Below, piece by piece: positions 7,863 through 17,563 of a stretch of 64,000 nucleotides of DNA (within the stretch, counting starts at the first letter, position 1; each line of letters opens with the position of its first letter). A program made the translations under genes and the position numbers. Below the pieces are notes generated by a model. The model saw only the letters and a program-made list of their open reading frames with translations, had not been told where the DNA came from and made no database searches. The DNA is from an uncultured SAR86 cluster bacterium (lineage in GTDB: Bacteria > Pseudomonadota > Gammaproteobacteria > Magnimaribacterales > D2472), in assembly GCA_902541175.1 (NCBI GenBank), contig CACBPP010000001.1, positions 1 through 64,000 on the forward strand, in the 5' to 3' direction.

Positions 7863-10800
7863 TTAAAATAATTGACTTTGCGATAAAAAAAGCAAAAACA
7901 ACTCTTTTAATTGCATTTATGGTAATAATTGCAGGATCATATGCAAGACAAGAAATACCAATTGCTGCTTCACCGAATGTACAACTCCCTTTTATAACCG
8001 TATCAGTTTTCCTTGATGGTGCATCTCCAAGCGATACTTCAAGACTGATTGCAAGACCCTTAGAGAACAGATTAAAAACAGTTACTGGTGTTGAGAGTAT
8101 TAGATCAACCAGCTACTTGAGCTATGCAAGAGTATTTCTAGAATTTGAAGTAGGTTTTGATATTGATAAAGCTTTAGTTGATGTAAAACAAGGAGTTGAA
8201 GAGATTAAATATCAGTTGCCACTTGAAGCAGAAGATCCTCAGATTCAAGAGTATAGCGAAGCTAGTTTTCCTGTAATGAATATAAGTATTGTTGGTGGCA
8301 GTTCTGTAAGGCAAAAAGTCTTTTACGCAAGAGAACTAAAGGATCTGATTGAACCTATTGAACAGATTTTAGAAGTTAGAATGACAGGAGCTCCTGAGGA
8401 AGTTCTTGAAGGCGTCATTGATAAAGCAAAAATGGAGTCTTACGGCGTAACATTGTCTGATATCTATTATTCTGTTTCTAATAATAACTTAATAATTCCT
8501 GGTGGTAAGCAAGATACTGGAAGAGGAAGTTTTAATATTGAAGTTCCAAGTATTATTGAATCTGCAAAAGATGTATATGCAATTCCGGTAAAAGTTACGA
8601 AAGATGCAATAGTAACTCTAGGTGATATTGCAATAATTAAAAGAACATTTAAAGATTTCACCTCTTATGCACGAGTAAATGGAGAGGATGCAGTCACATT
8701 AGAAATTTCTTTAAGAGAAAGTGCTAACGCAATAGATGCCTCAACTGCCATCAGAGAAATACTTACTAGCTTCGATAAAACACTTCCAAATAATCTTGAT
8801 ATTGTTGTTTCTAATGACGATACGATATATGCAAGTCTCATGGTAAAAGAGCTCAATGGGAATATCATAGCTGCAGTAATGTTAATTATGGTGCTAGTAA
8901 TAGCAAGTATGGGGACTAGAGTGTCAATGTTGGTTGGTCTTTCGATTCCTTTTTGTTTTTTAATGACATATTTAATTTTGTATGCTTTAGATATGGAAGT
9001 AAATTTTCTTGTAATGATGGGTTTGCTCCTCGGTATGGGAATGTTAATTGATGGTTCCATTGTTATTACAGAATATGCGGATAAGAAAATAGCTGAAGGT
9101 CTCTCTCGAGTTGAAGGATATACTCTAGCTTCAAAAAGAATGTTTTATCCAATTATTGCATCAACTGGAACAACACTTGCTGCTTTCATACCAATGATGT
9201 TTTGGCCAGGCTTCACAGGCCAATTCATGAAATATTTGCCCATTACAATTTTCTTTGTTTTATCAGCATCTTTATTTTATTCACTTATTGTAATACCTGT
9301 TCTTGGTGCATACTTTGGACAAAAAGAATCTGCTCTAAATAATGATGATGGTCATACTTCAATTTTTGTAAAGCTGACTGATTGGTATGGAAAATATATT
9401 AAAAGATTTGTAAGAAATCCCATTGAAACTGTAACTGCAGTTGTGTCTGTGCTGTTAATAATAATTATGAGTTACTCTATTTCTGGCATGGGCACAATTT
9501 ATTTTGCAATTGTTGATCCAATACAGGCAAATGTAACCATCAAGGCTCGAGGTAATTTTTCTGCACTTGAAACAAAGGAAATCATTGAACAAGTTGAAGA
9601 AAGATTTATGGAAGTTGAAGGTATAAAGAATGTGTATCTACGATCTGGTTCAAATTGGTGGGAATCAGGCTCGGACAGAGTTGGTGGTGGTTTTATAGAA
9701 ACATTGGAACCTTCACAAACAAAAATTTCTGGTTTCGAGATTATGGATCGCTTAAAAGAGTCAACCAATGATTTACCAGGAATAACAGTTGAAATTGAGG
9801 CAGACGAAGGTGGACCATCATTTGACTCCCCTATTGAATTAGATATTTTTGGTGATACAGAAGAACAAGTGAATGAGGCAGTTACTAAAATTGAAAATTA
9901 TATGCGTAATAGCATGATAGGTTTAAATAATATCTTCTCTTCCAAAGCATATCCATCTGTTGAATGGAGTGTTGAAGTTGATAAGCAAAAGGCTGCTCAA
10001 TTGGGTGTTAGCGTAAGCGATGTTGGCGCTTTAGTGCAAATGTTAACGTCTGGATTTAAAGTAGGAGAATATAGGCCAGATGATGCTAAAGACGAAGTCG
10101 AAATAAGAGCACGGTTTCCTGACTCTGATAGGACTATTACTGGAATAAGAGACTTAAATGTAGTTACCAGACAAGGTACTGTGCCAGTGAGTTCTTTTGT
10201 ACAAGTTGTGCCAAAAGAAAATCGTCAAACAGTTAACAGAAAAAATGGTAAATATTTTCAGGAAATTGGGGCTGGAACTGAAGATGAGTCCAAGGTTTCT
10301 GAAAAAATTAATCAGTTGAGTGACTGGTTAGAGACTGCTAATCTTGGGCCTAATATTAGTTATAAATTCAGCGGTATGGCTGAAGAAACAGAGGATGTTA
10401 ATAGATTTATAATTATAGCTGGAGTAACAGCTGTATTTATGATGCTCTTAATGCTCATCACCCAATTTAATAGCTTTTACCAATCTTTTATCATCCTATC
10501 AGCGGTAACGATCTCATTTGTTGGAGTGCTTTTGGGCCTTCTTATAACAGGTAAGTCTTTTAGTACTACAATGACTGGTATATCCATAGTCACACTAGCA
10601 GGTATCGTTGTGAACAATAATATTGTACTGATTGATACTTTTAATAAAATGAGAGATGAATCACCTCAAGTAGACCAATCAATTCATATCATTAATGCAT
10701 GTAAGCAAAGGTTGCGGCCGATTATATTAACATCTCTAACAACAATTTTTGGTTTATTGCCTCTAGCAATGGGTACAAGTGTAGACATAATTTCAAGAGA

Positions 10801-10981
10801 TATTGTCATTGGAAGTAGAGTTGTAGATTGGTGGTCAAACCTTGCCGTTTCAATTGTATGGGGTCTTGGTTTTAGTACTTTTATGACACTAATATTAACT
10901 CCTGCGGTTTTATCACTACCTTATGCATTAAAAAATGAGTATAAAAAATTCTTTAAAACAGAAGCTAATGGCATACAATAA
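7859..10981 (+). CDS. RND efflux transporter, inner-membrane permease
   Basis: A 1040-residue AcrB/HAE1-type proton antiporter with the usual duplicated plan of 12 membrane helices and two large periplasmic loops. The proton-relay positions differ from AcrB: the TM4 motif reads MLIDGSIV, so only D398 remains of the Asp pair, and the TM10 lysine position is asparagine (VVNNNIVLID, about N919). No TolC-like channel gene is adjacent, so the pump probably uses a channel encoded elsewhere. The substrate is not predictable from sequence. Confidence 0.92.
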   Translation: MIKIIDFAIKKAKTTLLIAFMVIIAGSYARQEIPIAASPNVQLPFITVSVFLDGASPSDTSRLIARPLENRLKTVTGVESIRSTSYLSYARVFLEFEVGFDIDKALVDVKQGVEEIKYQLPLEAEDPQIQEYSEASFPVMNISIVGGSSVRQKVFYARELKDLIEPIEQILEVRMTGAPEEVLEGVIDKAKMESYGVTLSDIYYSVSNNNLIIPGGKQDTGRGSFNIEVPSIIESAKDVYAIPVKVTKDAIVTLGDIAIIKRTFKDFTSYARVNGEDAVTLEISLRESANAIDASTAIREILTSFDKTLPNNLDIVVSNDDTIYASLMVKELNGNIIAAVMLIMVLVIASMGTRVSMLVGLSIPFCFLMTYLILYALDMEVNFLVMMGLLLGMGMLIDGSIVITEYADKKIAEGLSRVEGYTLASKRMFYPIIASTGTTLAAFIPMMFWPGFTGQFMKYLPITIFFVLSASLFYSLIVIPVLGAYFGQKESALNNDDGHTSIFVKLTDWYGKYIKRFVRNPIETVTAVVSVLLIIIMSYSISGMGTIYFAIVDPIQANVTIKARGNFSALETKEIIEQVEERFMEVEGIKNVYLRSGSNWWESGSDRVGGGFIETLEPSQTKISGFEIMDRLKESTNDLPGITVEIEADEGGPSFDSPIELDIFGDTEEQVNEAVTKIENYMRNSMIGLNNIFSSKAYPSVEWSVEVDKQKAAQLGVSVSDVGALVQMLTSGFKVGEYRPDDAKDEVEIRARFPDSDRTITGIRDLNVVTRQGTVPVSSFVQVVPKENRQTVNRKNGKYFQEIGAGTEDESKVSEKINQLSDWLETANLGPNISYKFSGMAEETEDVNRFIIIAGVTAVFMMLLMLITQFNSFYQSFIILSAVTISFVGVLLGLLITGKSFSTTMTGISIVTLAGIVVNNNIVLIDTFNKMRDESPQVDQSIHIINACKQRLRPIILTSLTTIFGLLPLAMGTSVDIISRDIVIGSRVVDWWSNLAVSIVWGLGFSTFMTLILTPAVLSLPYALKNEYKKFFKTEANGIQ

Positions 10982-10984
10982 ATC

Positions 10985-11209
10985 ATGGCAAAAGAAGATA
11001 AAAAAATAGATTTTGAATCATCTCTTAAAGAGCTAGAAAATATAGTTGCTAAATTAGAAGATGAAAACATTAATTTAGAAGATTCAGTTAAGTCATTTGA
11101 AAAAGGTGTAAATCTTGTTAAAGAATGTCAAAAACAACTTCAAACAGCAGAACTAAAAATAAAAAAACTTCTTGATGATGGTTCTGCTTCCGAAATTGAT
11201 AACGAATAA
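10985..11209 (+). CDS. xseB: Exodeoxyribonuclease VII small subunit
   Basis: A 74-residue protein with the XseB signature FESSLKELENIVAKLEDENINLEDSVKSF and a C-terminal coiled-coil-like helix. It pairs with XseA to degrade single-stranded DNA. The order xseB-ispA-dxs matches E. coli, and the ispA start is 5 bases downstream. Confidence 0.93.
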   Translation: MAKEDKKIDFESSLKELENIVAKLEDENINLEDSVKSFEKGVNLVKECQKQLQTAELKIKKLLDDGSASEIDNE

Positions 11210-11214
11210 ATAAA

Positions 11215-12084
11215 GTGTTAGAAAATTTCCTGTCTCAAACTAGGGATCAAGTTTCTCAAAATATTAAAAAATCAATTGGTAATTCCAATTTAATTGAAGA
11301 AGCTATGTCTTATTCGGCATTGGCCGATAGTAAGATGATTAGAGCGGCTTTAATTAATGCATCTGGAAAAATAAATAAAAAAATATCAGATTCAAGTCTT
11401 TTAACACTCGCAACAGGAGTAGAGCTTATTCATACTTACTCATTGATTCATGACGATCTTCCATCCATGGATGATGATGATTTAAGAAGAGGAAAGGATT
11501 CGAGTCATATTAAATTTGGCGAAGCTAATGCAATTCTAGCTGGAGATGCACTTCAATCTCTTGCCTACGAAATTATTTGTAATGAAAGCTCACTTGAGGA
11601 TAAACATAAAATTGAAGCTATCAGAAAAATAAGTAAGGCATGTGGAAAAAATGGAATGGTTTATGGCCAACATTTAGATATAAATGCAGAAACAAAGAAA
11701 ATAAATGAACAATCAATTGAAAATATTCATACTTTAAAAACTGGCAAGCTTATAGAGTGTTCTGTGATGTTAGGTCAAATTGGAAATGATAATTTTGAAG
11801 AAAAAGATTTTATAAAAAGTTTTGGCAATAAAATTGGTTTAGCATTTCAAATTACAGATGATATTCTTGAGATTATCTCAAACGAGAAAGCCTTAGGAAA
11901 AAATATTGATTCTGATAAAAAAAATTCCAAGGCTACATATGTAAATATTATTGGCCTTGATGAATCTATTAAAAAGTCAAGAGATCTTTGTGAGTCAGCA
12001 ATTAATGAAATAAAAAACATTAAATCCGGTGAAATTGATTTACTGATAGAATTAGCAAAATACATTTGCTACAGAGAAAAATAA
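11215..12084 (+). CDS. ispA: Farnesyl diphosphate synthase (short-chain polyprenyl synthase)
   Basis: A 289-residue trans-prenyltransferase with a GTG start. The first aspartate-rich motif is in DDLPSMDDDDLRRG (about residues 79-92) and the second in QITDDILE (about 216-223). It condenses isopentenyl diphosphate with DMAPP and geranyl diphosphate for ubiquinone, undecaprenyl and heme O chains. The position between xseB and dxs supports the IspA assignment. Confidence 0.93.
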   Translation: MLENFLSQTRDQVSQNIKKSIGNSNLIEEAMSYSALADSKMIRAALINASGKINKKISDSSLLTLATGVELIHTYSLIHDDLPSMDDDDLRRGKDSSHIKFGEANAILAGDALQSLAYEIICNESSLEDKHKIEAIRKISKACGKNGMVYGQHLDINAETKKINEQSIENIHTLKTGKLIECSVMLGQIGNDNFEEKDFIKSFGNKIGLAFQITDDILEIISNEKALGKNIDSDKKNSKATYVNIIGLDESIKKSRDLCESAINEIKNIKSGEIDLLIELAKYICYREK

Positions 12085-12085
12085 A

Positions 12086-13954
12086 TTGAAAATTTTTAAA
12101 GAAATACCAACTGAGTTACCAAATACGCCATTATTAGATTCAGTTGATTATCCTTCAGATTTAAGATCATTTTCCATAAATGAACTTGAGACTCTTGCAA
12201 GTGAGTTGAGAGAATTTTTGCTGTATTCTGTGGGCCAAAGTGGTGGTCATTTAGGGGGCGGACTTGGTGTTATAGAGCTTACAATAATACTTCATCATCT
12301 TTATAACACTCCATATGACAATCTAGTGTGGGATGTTGGACATCAGGCTTATCCTCATAAAATTCTTACTGGAAGAAAAGATAAAATTATGTCTATTAGA
12401 AAGAAGGATGGTTTAGCGCCCTTTCCTTCAAGATCAGAAAGTGAATATGATACATTTGGGGTTGGTCATTCAAGCACATCTTTAAGTGCACTTGTTGGAA
12501 TGGCGGAGGCTACAAAAAATTCAAATCCAGATAAAAAACATGTTGCTGTAATAGGTGATGGAGCAATGACCGCAGGCATGGCTTTCGAAGCACTGAGTCA
12601 TATAGGACATTTAAAACCGAATTTATTAGTAATATTAAATGATAATGATATGTCTATATCTGAAAATGTTGGCGGTTTATCAAATTACTTTTCAAGAATA
12701 TGGGCATCAAAAACTTACAAGGGTATAAAAAAAAGTGGTTCTAGTTTCTTGAAACCTTTACCTCAGGCATATCATTTAGCTAGAAAAGTAGAAACGCAAA
12801 TGAAAGCAATGGTTGCACCAGGAACTATTTTTGAGGAACTAGGCTTAAATTATATTGGTCCTATAGACGGTCATAATTTAAAAGAGCTTAAAGATGTCAT
12901 TTCAAATTTAAAAGAATTTGAAGGTCCTCAATTTCTTCACGTAATAACAAAAAAAGGTGCGGGTCTAGATTCAGCAGAAGCCGACAGAATAGGTTTTCAT
13001 GCTATAGGAAAGATAAACGCAATAAAAGATAAAAAAATTAAGCAAAAAAAATATCAAGATATATTTGGCGAATGGATTATAGATATGGCTCAAATAAGTG
13101 ATGATCTTATTGGCATTACACCAGCGATGAGAGAGGGATCAGGACTTGTTGAGTTCAGTAAAAAATTTCCAGATAGATACTTTGACGTTGCAATAGCTGA
13201 GCAACATTCCGTAACATTTGCAGCTGGTTTATCAGTTGAAAAAAAGAAGCCAGTAGTGGCAATATACTCAACTTTTTTACAAAGAGCGTATGATCAATTA
13301 ATTCATGATGTTGCAGTTCAAAATCTTGATGTAACATTTGCGTTAGATAGATCCGGTCTTGTTGGTGAAGATGGTCCCACTCACTCAGGAAATTATGATA
13401 TTGCTTACTTAAGATGCATTCCAAATATGGTGATTTGTACTCCTTCAGATGAAAATGAAACAAGAAAATTATTAACGACAGCATACTTACATAATGGGCC
13501 AGCCTCTGTGAGATATCCAAGAGGTACTGGGCCAAATAGTAATGTTGATAAAGATCTAAAGCCTTTAAAGATAGGAGAAGCAAATATAATCAATGAAGGA
13601 AGTTCAGAAATAGTAATTTTGAACTTTGGAACTCTTCTAAATGAAGCAAATCAAATCTCAAAAGAACTAAAGGCCACTCTAGTGGATATGCGTTTTGTAA
13701 AACCTTTAGACGAAAAGCTTTTAAGAAAACTTTTTAAAAAGGCAAAGGTTTTCATTTCTATTGAGGATGGTTCAATTATGGGTGGTGCTGGAAGTGCTGT
13801 TCAAGAATTTGCATCAAAAGAGAATTTAAATGTTAGATCAATCCTTTTTGGTATTCCTGATAAATTTATTGAGCATGCCTCTAGAGAAGAAATGTTAGTT
13901 GAAGCTGGTTTAGACGTAGAAAATATTAAATCTAAATTAAGTAAACTGTTGTAA
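12086..13954 (+). CDS. dxs: 1-deoxy-D-xylulose-5-phosphate synthase
   Basis: A 622-residue thiamine diphosphate enzyme for the first step of the MEP isoprenoid pathway, with a TTG start one base after the ispA stop. Motifs include GQSGGHLGGGLG, the TPP motif GDGAMTAGMAFEAL, with NDNDMSIS, and VAIAEQHSVTFAAG with the catalytic glutamate. Its 3' end overlaps the convergent pgpA by 23 bases. Confidence 0.96.
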   Translation: MKIFKEIPTELPNTPLLDSVDYPSDLRSFSINELETLASELREFLLYSVGQSGGHLGGGLGVIELTIILHHLYNTPYDNLVWDVGHQAYPHKILTGRKDKIMSIRKKDGLAPFPSRSESEYDTFGVGHSSTSLSALVGMAEATKNSNPDKKHVAVIGDGAMTAGMAFEALSHIGHLKPNLLVILNDNDMSISENVGGLSNYFSRIWASKTYKGIKKSGSSFLKPLPQAYHLARKVETQMKAMVAPGTIFEELGLNYIGPIDGHNLKELKDVISNLKEFEGPQFLHVITKKGAGLDSAEADRIGFHAIGKINAIKDKKIKQKKYQDIFGEWIIDMAQISDDLIGITPAMREGSGLVEFSKKFPDRYFDVAIAEQHSVTFAAGLSVEKKKPVVAIYSTFLQRAYDQLIHDVAVQNLDVTFALDRSGLVGEDGPTHSGNYDIAYLRCIPNMVICTPSDENETRKLLTTAYLHNGPASVRYPRGTGPNSNVDKDLKPLKIGEANIINEGSSEIVILNFGTLLNEANQISKELKATLVDMRFVKPLDEKLLRKLFKKAKVFISIEDGSIMGGAGSAVQEFASKENLNVRSILFGIPDKFIEHASREEMLVEAGLDVENIKSKLSKLL

Positions 13955-14426
13955 GTGAAGCAAATATTGCTGCAAAAATTGCAGCAATAAGATCGTCAAG
14001 AACAACTCCAAATCCATTTTTAAAATTTTTGTCTATGTACGAAATTGGAAAAGGTTTTGAAATATCAAATATTCTAAACATTATTAGTGCAAGCAGTGCA
14101 TATATTGATCTTTCATATTGTGATGAAGCAATAAAAATTACAGGAATCATTGCTAACCATATGCCAGCCAATTCATCAATTACAATAGATTTATGATCTT
14201 TTTCGATAAGGTCCTTGGTTACAATGCTAGATATAAAAACTGAAAATATAATTATAAAAGTTGTCAAAATAACTAGAGCAATTGCACTAATAAAATGAGA
14301 CAAAACTATAAAAATGAACCAACCAAATATACTTCCAACAGTACCCGGCCCGATAGGAGAAAGTCCAAGACCACCTAAGGTTGCTAAAAAATGATATGGA
14401 TCTTTTAAATTTGGGAATTTCTGCAT
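13932..14426 (-). CDS. pgpA: Phosphatidylglycerophosphatase A
   Basis: A 164-residue inner membrane phosphatase that makes phosphatidylglycerol from its phosphate. It has the family segments GLGLSPIGPGTVGS near the N-terminus and IVIDELAGIW in the middle, with several hydrophobic helices. In many gammaproteobacteria pgpA follows thiL directly. Here a flavoprotein gene sits between them. Confidence 0.92.
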   Translation of the reverse strand: MQKFPNLKDPYHFLATLGGLGLSPIGPGTVGSIFGWFIFIVLSHFISAIALVILTTFIIIFSVFISSIVTKDLIEKDHKSIVIDELAGIWLAMIPVIFIASSQYERSIYALLALIMFRIFDISKPFPISYIDKNFKNGFGVVLDDLIAAIFAAIFASLTTVYLI

Positions 14427-14427
14427 C

Positions 14428-15489
14428 TCAAATCATTGTAACAATTTTTCTAGCAATGGTAGGCGATGTTGTCCATTTGCCACCAAATATAGTTAAGAGT
14501 GAGTCATTTTCTTGAATAAAGAAATCTCTTGAGGATTTATGAAAATTCTCTTTTGATTTTATTAAGGGTCTTACTCCAGAATACGCACTGATTATTTCAT
14601 TTTTAGAGATAGGTTTTCTTAAAATTTGATTAAAACTATCAATAAGATATTTCATTTCATCTTTACTTATCTCTGGAAACTCAGGATGAGAGACTTTTTC
14701 TTCTGTTGTTCCTAGCAAGGTATGGTCTTTATAAGGTAAGGCAAAAATATATCTAGACTTACATATGCCTGAGAACATCAAACCAGATTCTAACCTTCTA
14801 TTAATTATCAAATGACTACCTTTTATATAATCGATGTCTTTTTGACTCTTAATTTTATTTTGTTCGAGTAACATTTTTGACCATGGGCCTACTGCTAAAA
14901 TTATTTTGTCAAAATGACGTTTATTAACGGTACCTTGAGTATCAAAGTTTTTGACTTCATTAAATTCAAGTATTTCTATATTAAGTTCTTTCGCTAATGA
15001 AATTAATTCTCTTCCAAGAGATTCATCATCCATACTTCCATCAAAAAATGACAAATATGTTTTATAGTTATCTTTTAGAACAAAATGATCACTCTTGATT
15101 TGCTTTGATATTGAGCTTTTACCTAAATTTTTTGAGCCTGCTAAAAATTCATATAACTTAATTCCAAAAAAAGATTTAATTAATGTTATAGAGAATATAT
15201 TGTTAAATGGAATAAGTATCTTCAATTTTTTTGTATGATTTGGGAAATTTTCTAGCCACCACGATCTATCATTTAGGCCATTTTTCACTTCATTAAAGTG
15301 AAAATTCTCAAGATATCTCAATCCTCCATGTAAAAGTTTTGTCGTTTTTGAGCTTGTCTCACTTAGTAAAGTATTTTTTTCAAAAATTGATACCTTATGT
15401 CCCTCTTTTGCTAAAAAAATACCAACTATAAGGCCAGTAATTCCACCACCAATTATTCCAATTCTTTTATTCAAAAGAATCCCATCCAT
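14428..15489 (-). CDS. FAD-dependent oxidoreductase, GlpD-like (DAO family)
   Basis: A 353-residue flavoprotein. The N-terminal dinucleotide motif is IGIIGGGITGLIVGIFLAKE, with an acidic residue at the end of the second strand (FEK). TTKLLHGGLRYLENFHFNEV resembles the SSKLIHGGLRYLE segment of glycerol-3-phosphate dehydrogenase GlpD, and a GGKWTT segment near the C-terminus also fits. It lacks the extra C-terminal domain that makes GlpD about 500 residues long, so the substrate may differ. It overlaps thiL by 23 bases. Confidence 0.75.
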   Translation of the reverse strand: MDGILLNKRIGIIGGGITGLIVGIFLAKEGHKVSIFEKNTLLSETSSKTTKLLHGGLRYLENFHFNEVKNGLNDRSWWLENFPNHTKKLKILIPFNNIFSITLIKSFFGIKLYEFLAGSKNLGKSSISKQIKSDHFVLKDNYKTYLSFFDGSMDDESLGRELISLAKELNIEILEFNEVKNFDTQGTVNKRHFDKIILAVGPWSKMLLEQNKIKSQKDIDYIKGSHLIINRRLESGLMFSGICKSRYIFALPYKDHTLLGTTEEKVSHPEFPEISKDEMKYLIDSFNQILRKPISKNEIISAYSGVRPLIKSKENFHKSSRDFFIQENDSLLTIFGGKWTTSPTIARKIVTMI

Positions 15490-16357
15490 GTTTTTTAAAA
15501 TTAATTGATGAATTACCTTTATTTAAAATGATTTCGGTATCTGACTTTATTTCACCAATGCAAAAGTCTTGTGATATAAATTCGTTATCTCTAAATTCCG
15601 GTGAACATGTATAACACAATTTATAGTCGTCGCCATAAGACAGATCATCGATATCATTTGTTATGGGTATATTTTCATAGATTATCTCAGCGCCTACTTC
15701 CGAAGATTTGCATATTCTAGATAGGTCTTTCATTAATCCATCTGAAATATCAATACAACTATTAGCATATTTAGAAATATATTTACTTTTATCAAAATCC
15801 ACTTTAGGTTTAAAAAACTTTTTGATGTATTTTGTTTGTTGATTATTTTTCCAATCTTCTAATCCCTTTCTTCCTTCTCCAAGTGGACCAGTTATATATA
15901 TTAAATCGCCAACTTTTGCAGTTGATCTTAAGATATTCTTCTCATATGCATAACCAAAAACATTTACACATACACTAATTTCACCATTTGTTATATCTCC
16001 TCCAATCAACTTTAGTTGATACTCATTTAGTATTTCCTCTACTCCGCGAGTAAATTGTTTATACCATTTCAAATCAGTAATATTTGATGTCAGGCCAATT
16101 GATATAAATGCTGGAAATGCTCCCATGGCAGCTAAATCACTCAAAGCAACTGCAATAGATCTGTATGCGATGTCCTGAGGCATGGAATCTTCAGGAAAAT
16201 GAGAATTAATTTTTGAAATATCAACAGAATGGACAAGATCTTTCTCTTGAGATTTTATTACAGCAGCATCGTCTCCAGATCCAACTATTACAATATCATC
16301 TTTATTAAGATCAACTAAATGTTGAAAGCAATTTAAAATTGCTGATTCTGATATCAA
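15467..16357 (-). CDS. thiL: Thiamine-monophosphate kinase
   Basis: A 296-residue ATP-dependent kinase making thiamine diphosphate, the cofactor used by Dxs nearby. Motifs include VGSGDDAAVIK (about residues 25-35), PEDSMPQDIAYRSIAVALSD, LAAMGAFPAF, IGGDITNG and CIDISDGLMKDLSRI. The start overlaps the stop of the thiolase gene by 4 bases. Confidence 0.94.
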   Translation of the reverse strand: MISESAILNCFQHLVDLNKDDIVIVGSGDDAAVIKSQEKDLVHSVDISKINSHFPEDSMPQDIAYRSIAVALSDLAAMGAFPAFISIGLTSNITDLKWYKQFTRGVEEILNEYQLKLIGGDITNGEISVCVNVFGYAYEKNILRSTAKVGDLIYITGPLGEGRKGLEDWKNNQQTKYIKKFFKPKVDFDKSKYISKYANSCIDISDGLMKDLSRICKSSEVGAEIIYENIPITNDIDDLSYGDDYKLCYTCSPEFRDNEFISQDFCIGEIKSDTEIILNKGNSSINFKKHGWDSFE

Positions 16358-17541
16358 GAAGGATATCTTTCAAACAATCCGCTGGCTCCCATTCCACCGC
16401 CAACACACATTGTCACAACACCAAACTGTTTATCCAAATTTTGAAGCTGTCTTGCAAGGTGTCCAACTTGTCTAGAGCCAGTCATTCCAAAAGGATGTCC
16501 AATTGAGATCGAACCACCATCTAAATTAAGCTTATCCATAGGTATGCCAAGCTTATCTCTACAATATACTACTTGAACTGCAAAGGCTTCATTAAGCTCC
16601 CAGACATCAATGTCATCTACAGAAAGATTGTAATTTTTTAATAATTTTGGAACAGAATAAATTGGCCCAATTCCCATCTCGTCTGGCTCACAACCCATTG
16701 TAGTAAAGCCTCTAAAATAAGCTAAAGGTTTTAAATTTAGTTCCTTAGCTTTGTCTTCTGACATAACCAAAGTTACTGATGCTCCGTCAGATAATTGTGA
16801 AGAGTTTCCTGCGGTAACAGAACCATTTTCAGGATCAAAAACTGGTTTTAAAGATGCTAAGCCCTCAAGAGTAGTTTCTGGTCTGTTGCATTCGTCTTTA
16901 TCAACTGTATAGTCAATTTCTTTTGATTCACCTGTTTCTTTATTAGTTAGAAGCATTTTAGTGTCCATTGGTATGATTTCATCATCATAACCGCCAGATT
17001 GCTGAGCTGCAGCAGTCCTCATTTGACTCTCAAAAGCATATTCATCTTGAGCTTCTCTTGAAACTTCGTATCGTTTTGCAACAACTTCTGCTGTCATTCC
17101 CATTGGAAAATAGATTCCTGGGACTTCCTCAGCCAATCTCTCATTAACAAAGTTATCCATATTCATATTCATCATAGATATAGTTTCTGCCCCGCCAGCA
17201 ATAACTGTATCATATGAACCAGCCATTATTTGGCCTGCCGCCATTGATATTGACTGAAGCCCAGAGGAGCAGTATCTATTTATAGTTGTTCCACCAGTTG
17301 TTATTGGTAATTTAGATAATACTGCTGCATTTCTTCCAACATTATGACCTTGAGCACCTTCAGGATTTCCACAACCCATAATAATGTCTTCAACCTCTTC
17401 AGGAGGTAAATTAGGATTTCTATCCAACATTGCATCTATAATATGTGCAAGCATTTCATCAGGCCTGGTCATATTAAAACCGCCTCGATGTGATTTTGCT
17501 AATCCAGTTCTAACACTGTCTACAATTACTACATTTTTCAT
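16354..17541 (-). CDS. Thiolase (acetyl-CoA C-acyltransferase)
   Basis: A 395-residue thiolase. The acyl-accepting cysteine is C91 in INRYCSSGLQSIS. The C-terminal catalytic segments are NEAFAVQ, GHPFGMTGSRQVGHL and CVGGGMGASG. Such enzymes act as a FadA-type 3-ketoacyl-CoA thiolase or as an acetoacetyl-CoA thiolase. No fadB is adjacent, so the pathway is open. It leads a leftward group with thiL, the flavoprotein gene and pgpA. Confidence 0.9.
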   Translation of the reverse strand: MKNVVIVDSVRTGLAKSHRGGFNMTRPDEMLAHIIDAMLDRNPNLPPEEVEDIIMGCGNPEGAQGHNVGRNAAVLSKLPITTGGTTINRYCSSGLQSISMAAGQIMAGSYDTVIAGGAETISMMNMNMDNFVNERLAEEVPGIYFPMGMTAEVVAKRYEVSREAQDEYAFESQMRTAAAQQSGGYDDEIIPMDTKMLLTNKETGESKEIDYTVDKDECNRPETTLEGLASLKPVFDPENGSVTAGNSSQLSDGASVTLVMSEDKAKELNLKPLAYFRGFTTMGCEPDEMGIGPIYSVPKLLKNYNLSVDDIDVWELNEAFAVQVVYCRDKLGIPMDKLNLDGGSISIGHPFGMTGSRQVGHLARQLQNLDKQFGVVTMCVGGGMGASGLFERYPS

Positions 17542-17563
17542 AATTACTCCAAATAAAGCTTAA

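Noticed and set aside
8665-9060. Reverse-strand open frame (131 codons) inside the RND permease
   Set aside because: It lies wholly opposite conserved transmembrane coding sequence and has no ribosome-binding site or family features.
13155-13583. Long reverse-strand open frame (142 codons) inside dxs
   Set aside because: It is antisense to a fully conserved enzyme, and its composition is that of a shadow frame (leucine, histidine and glutamine rich) with no recognisable motif.
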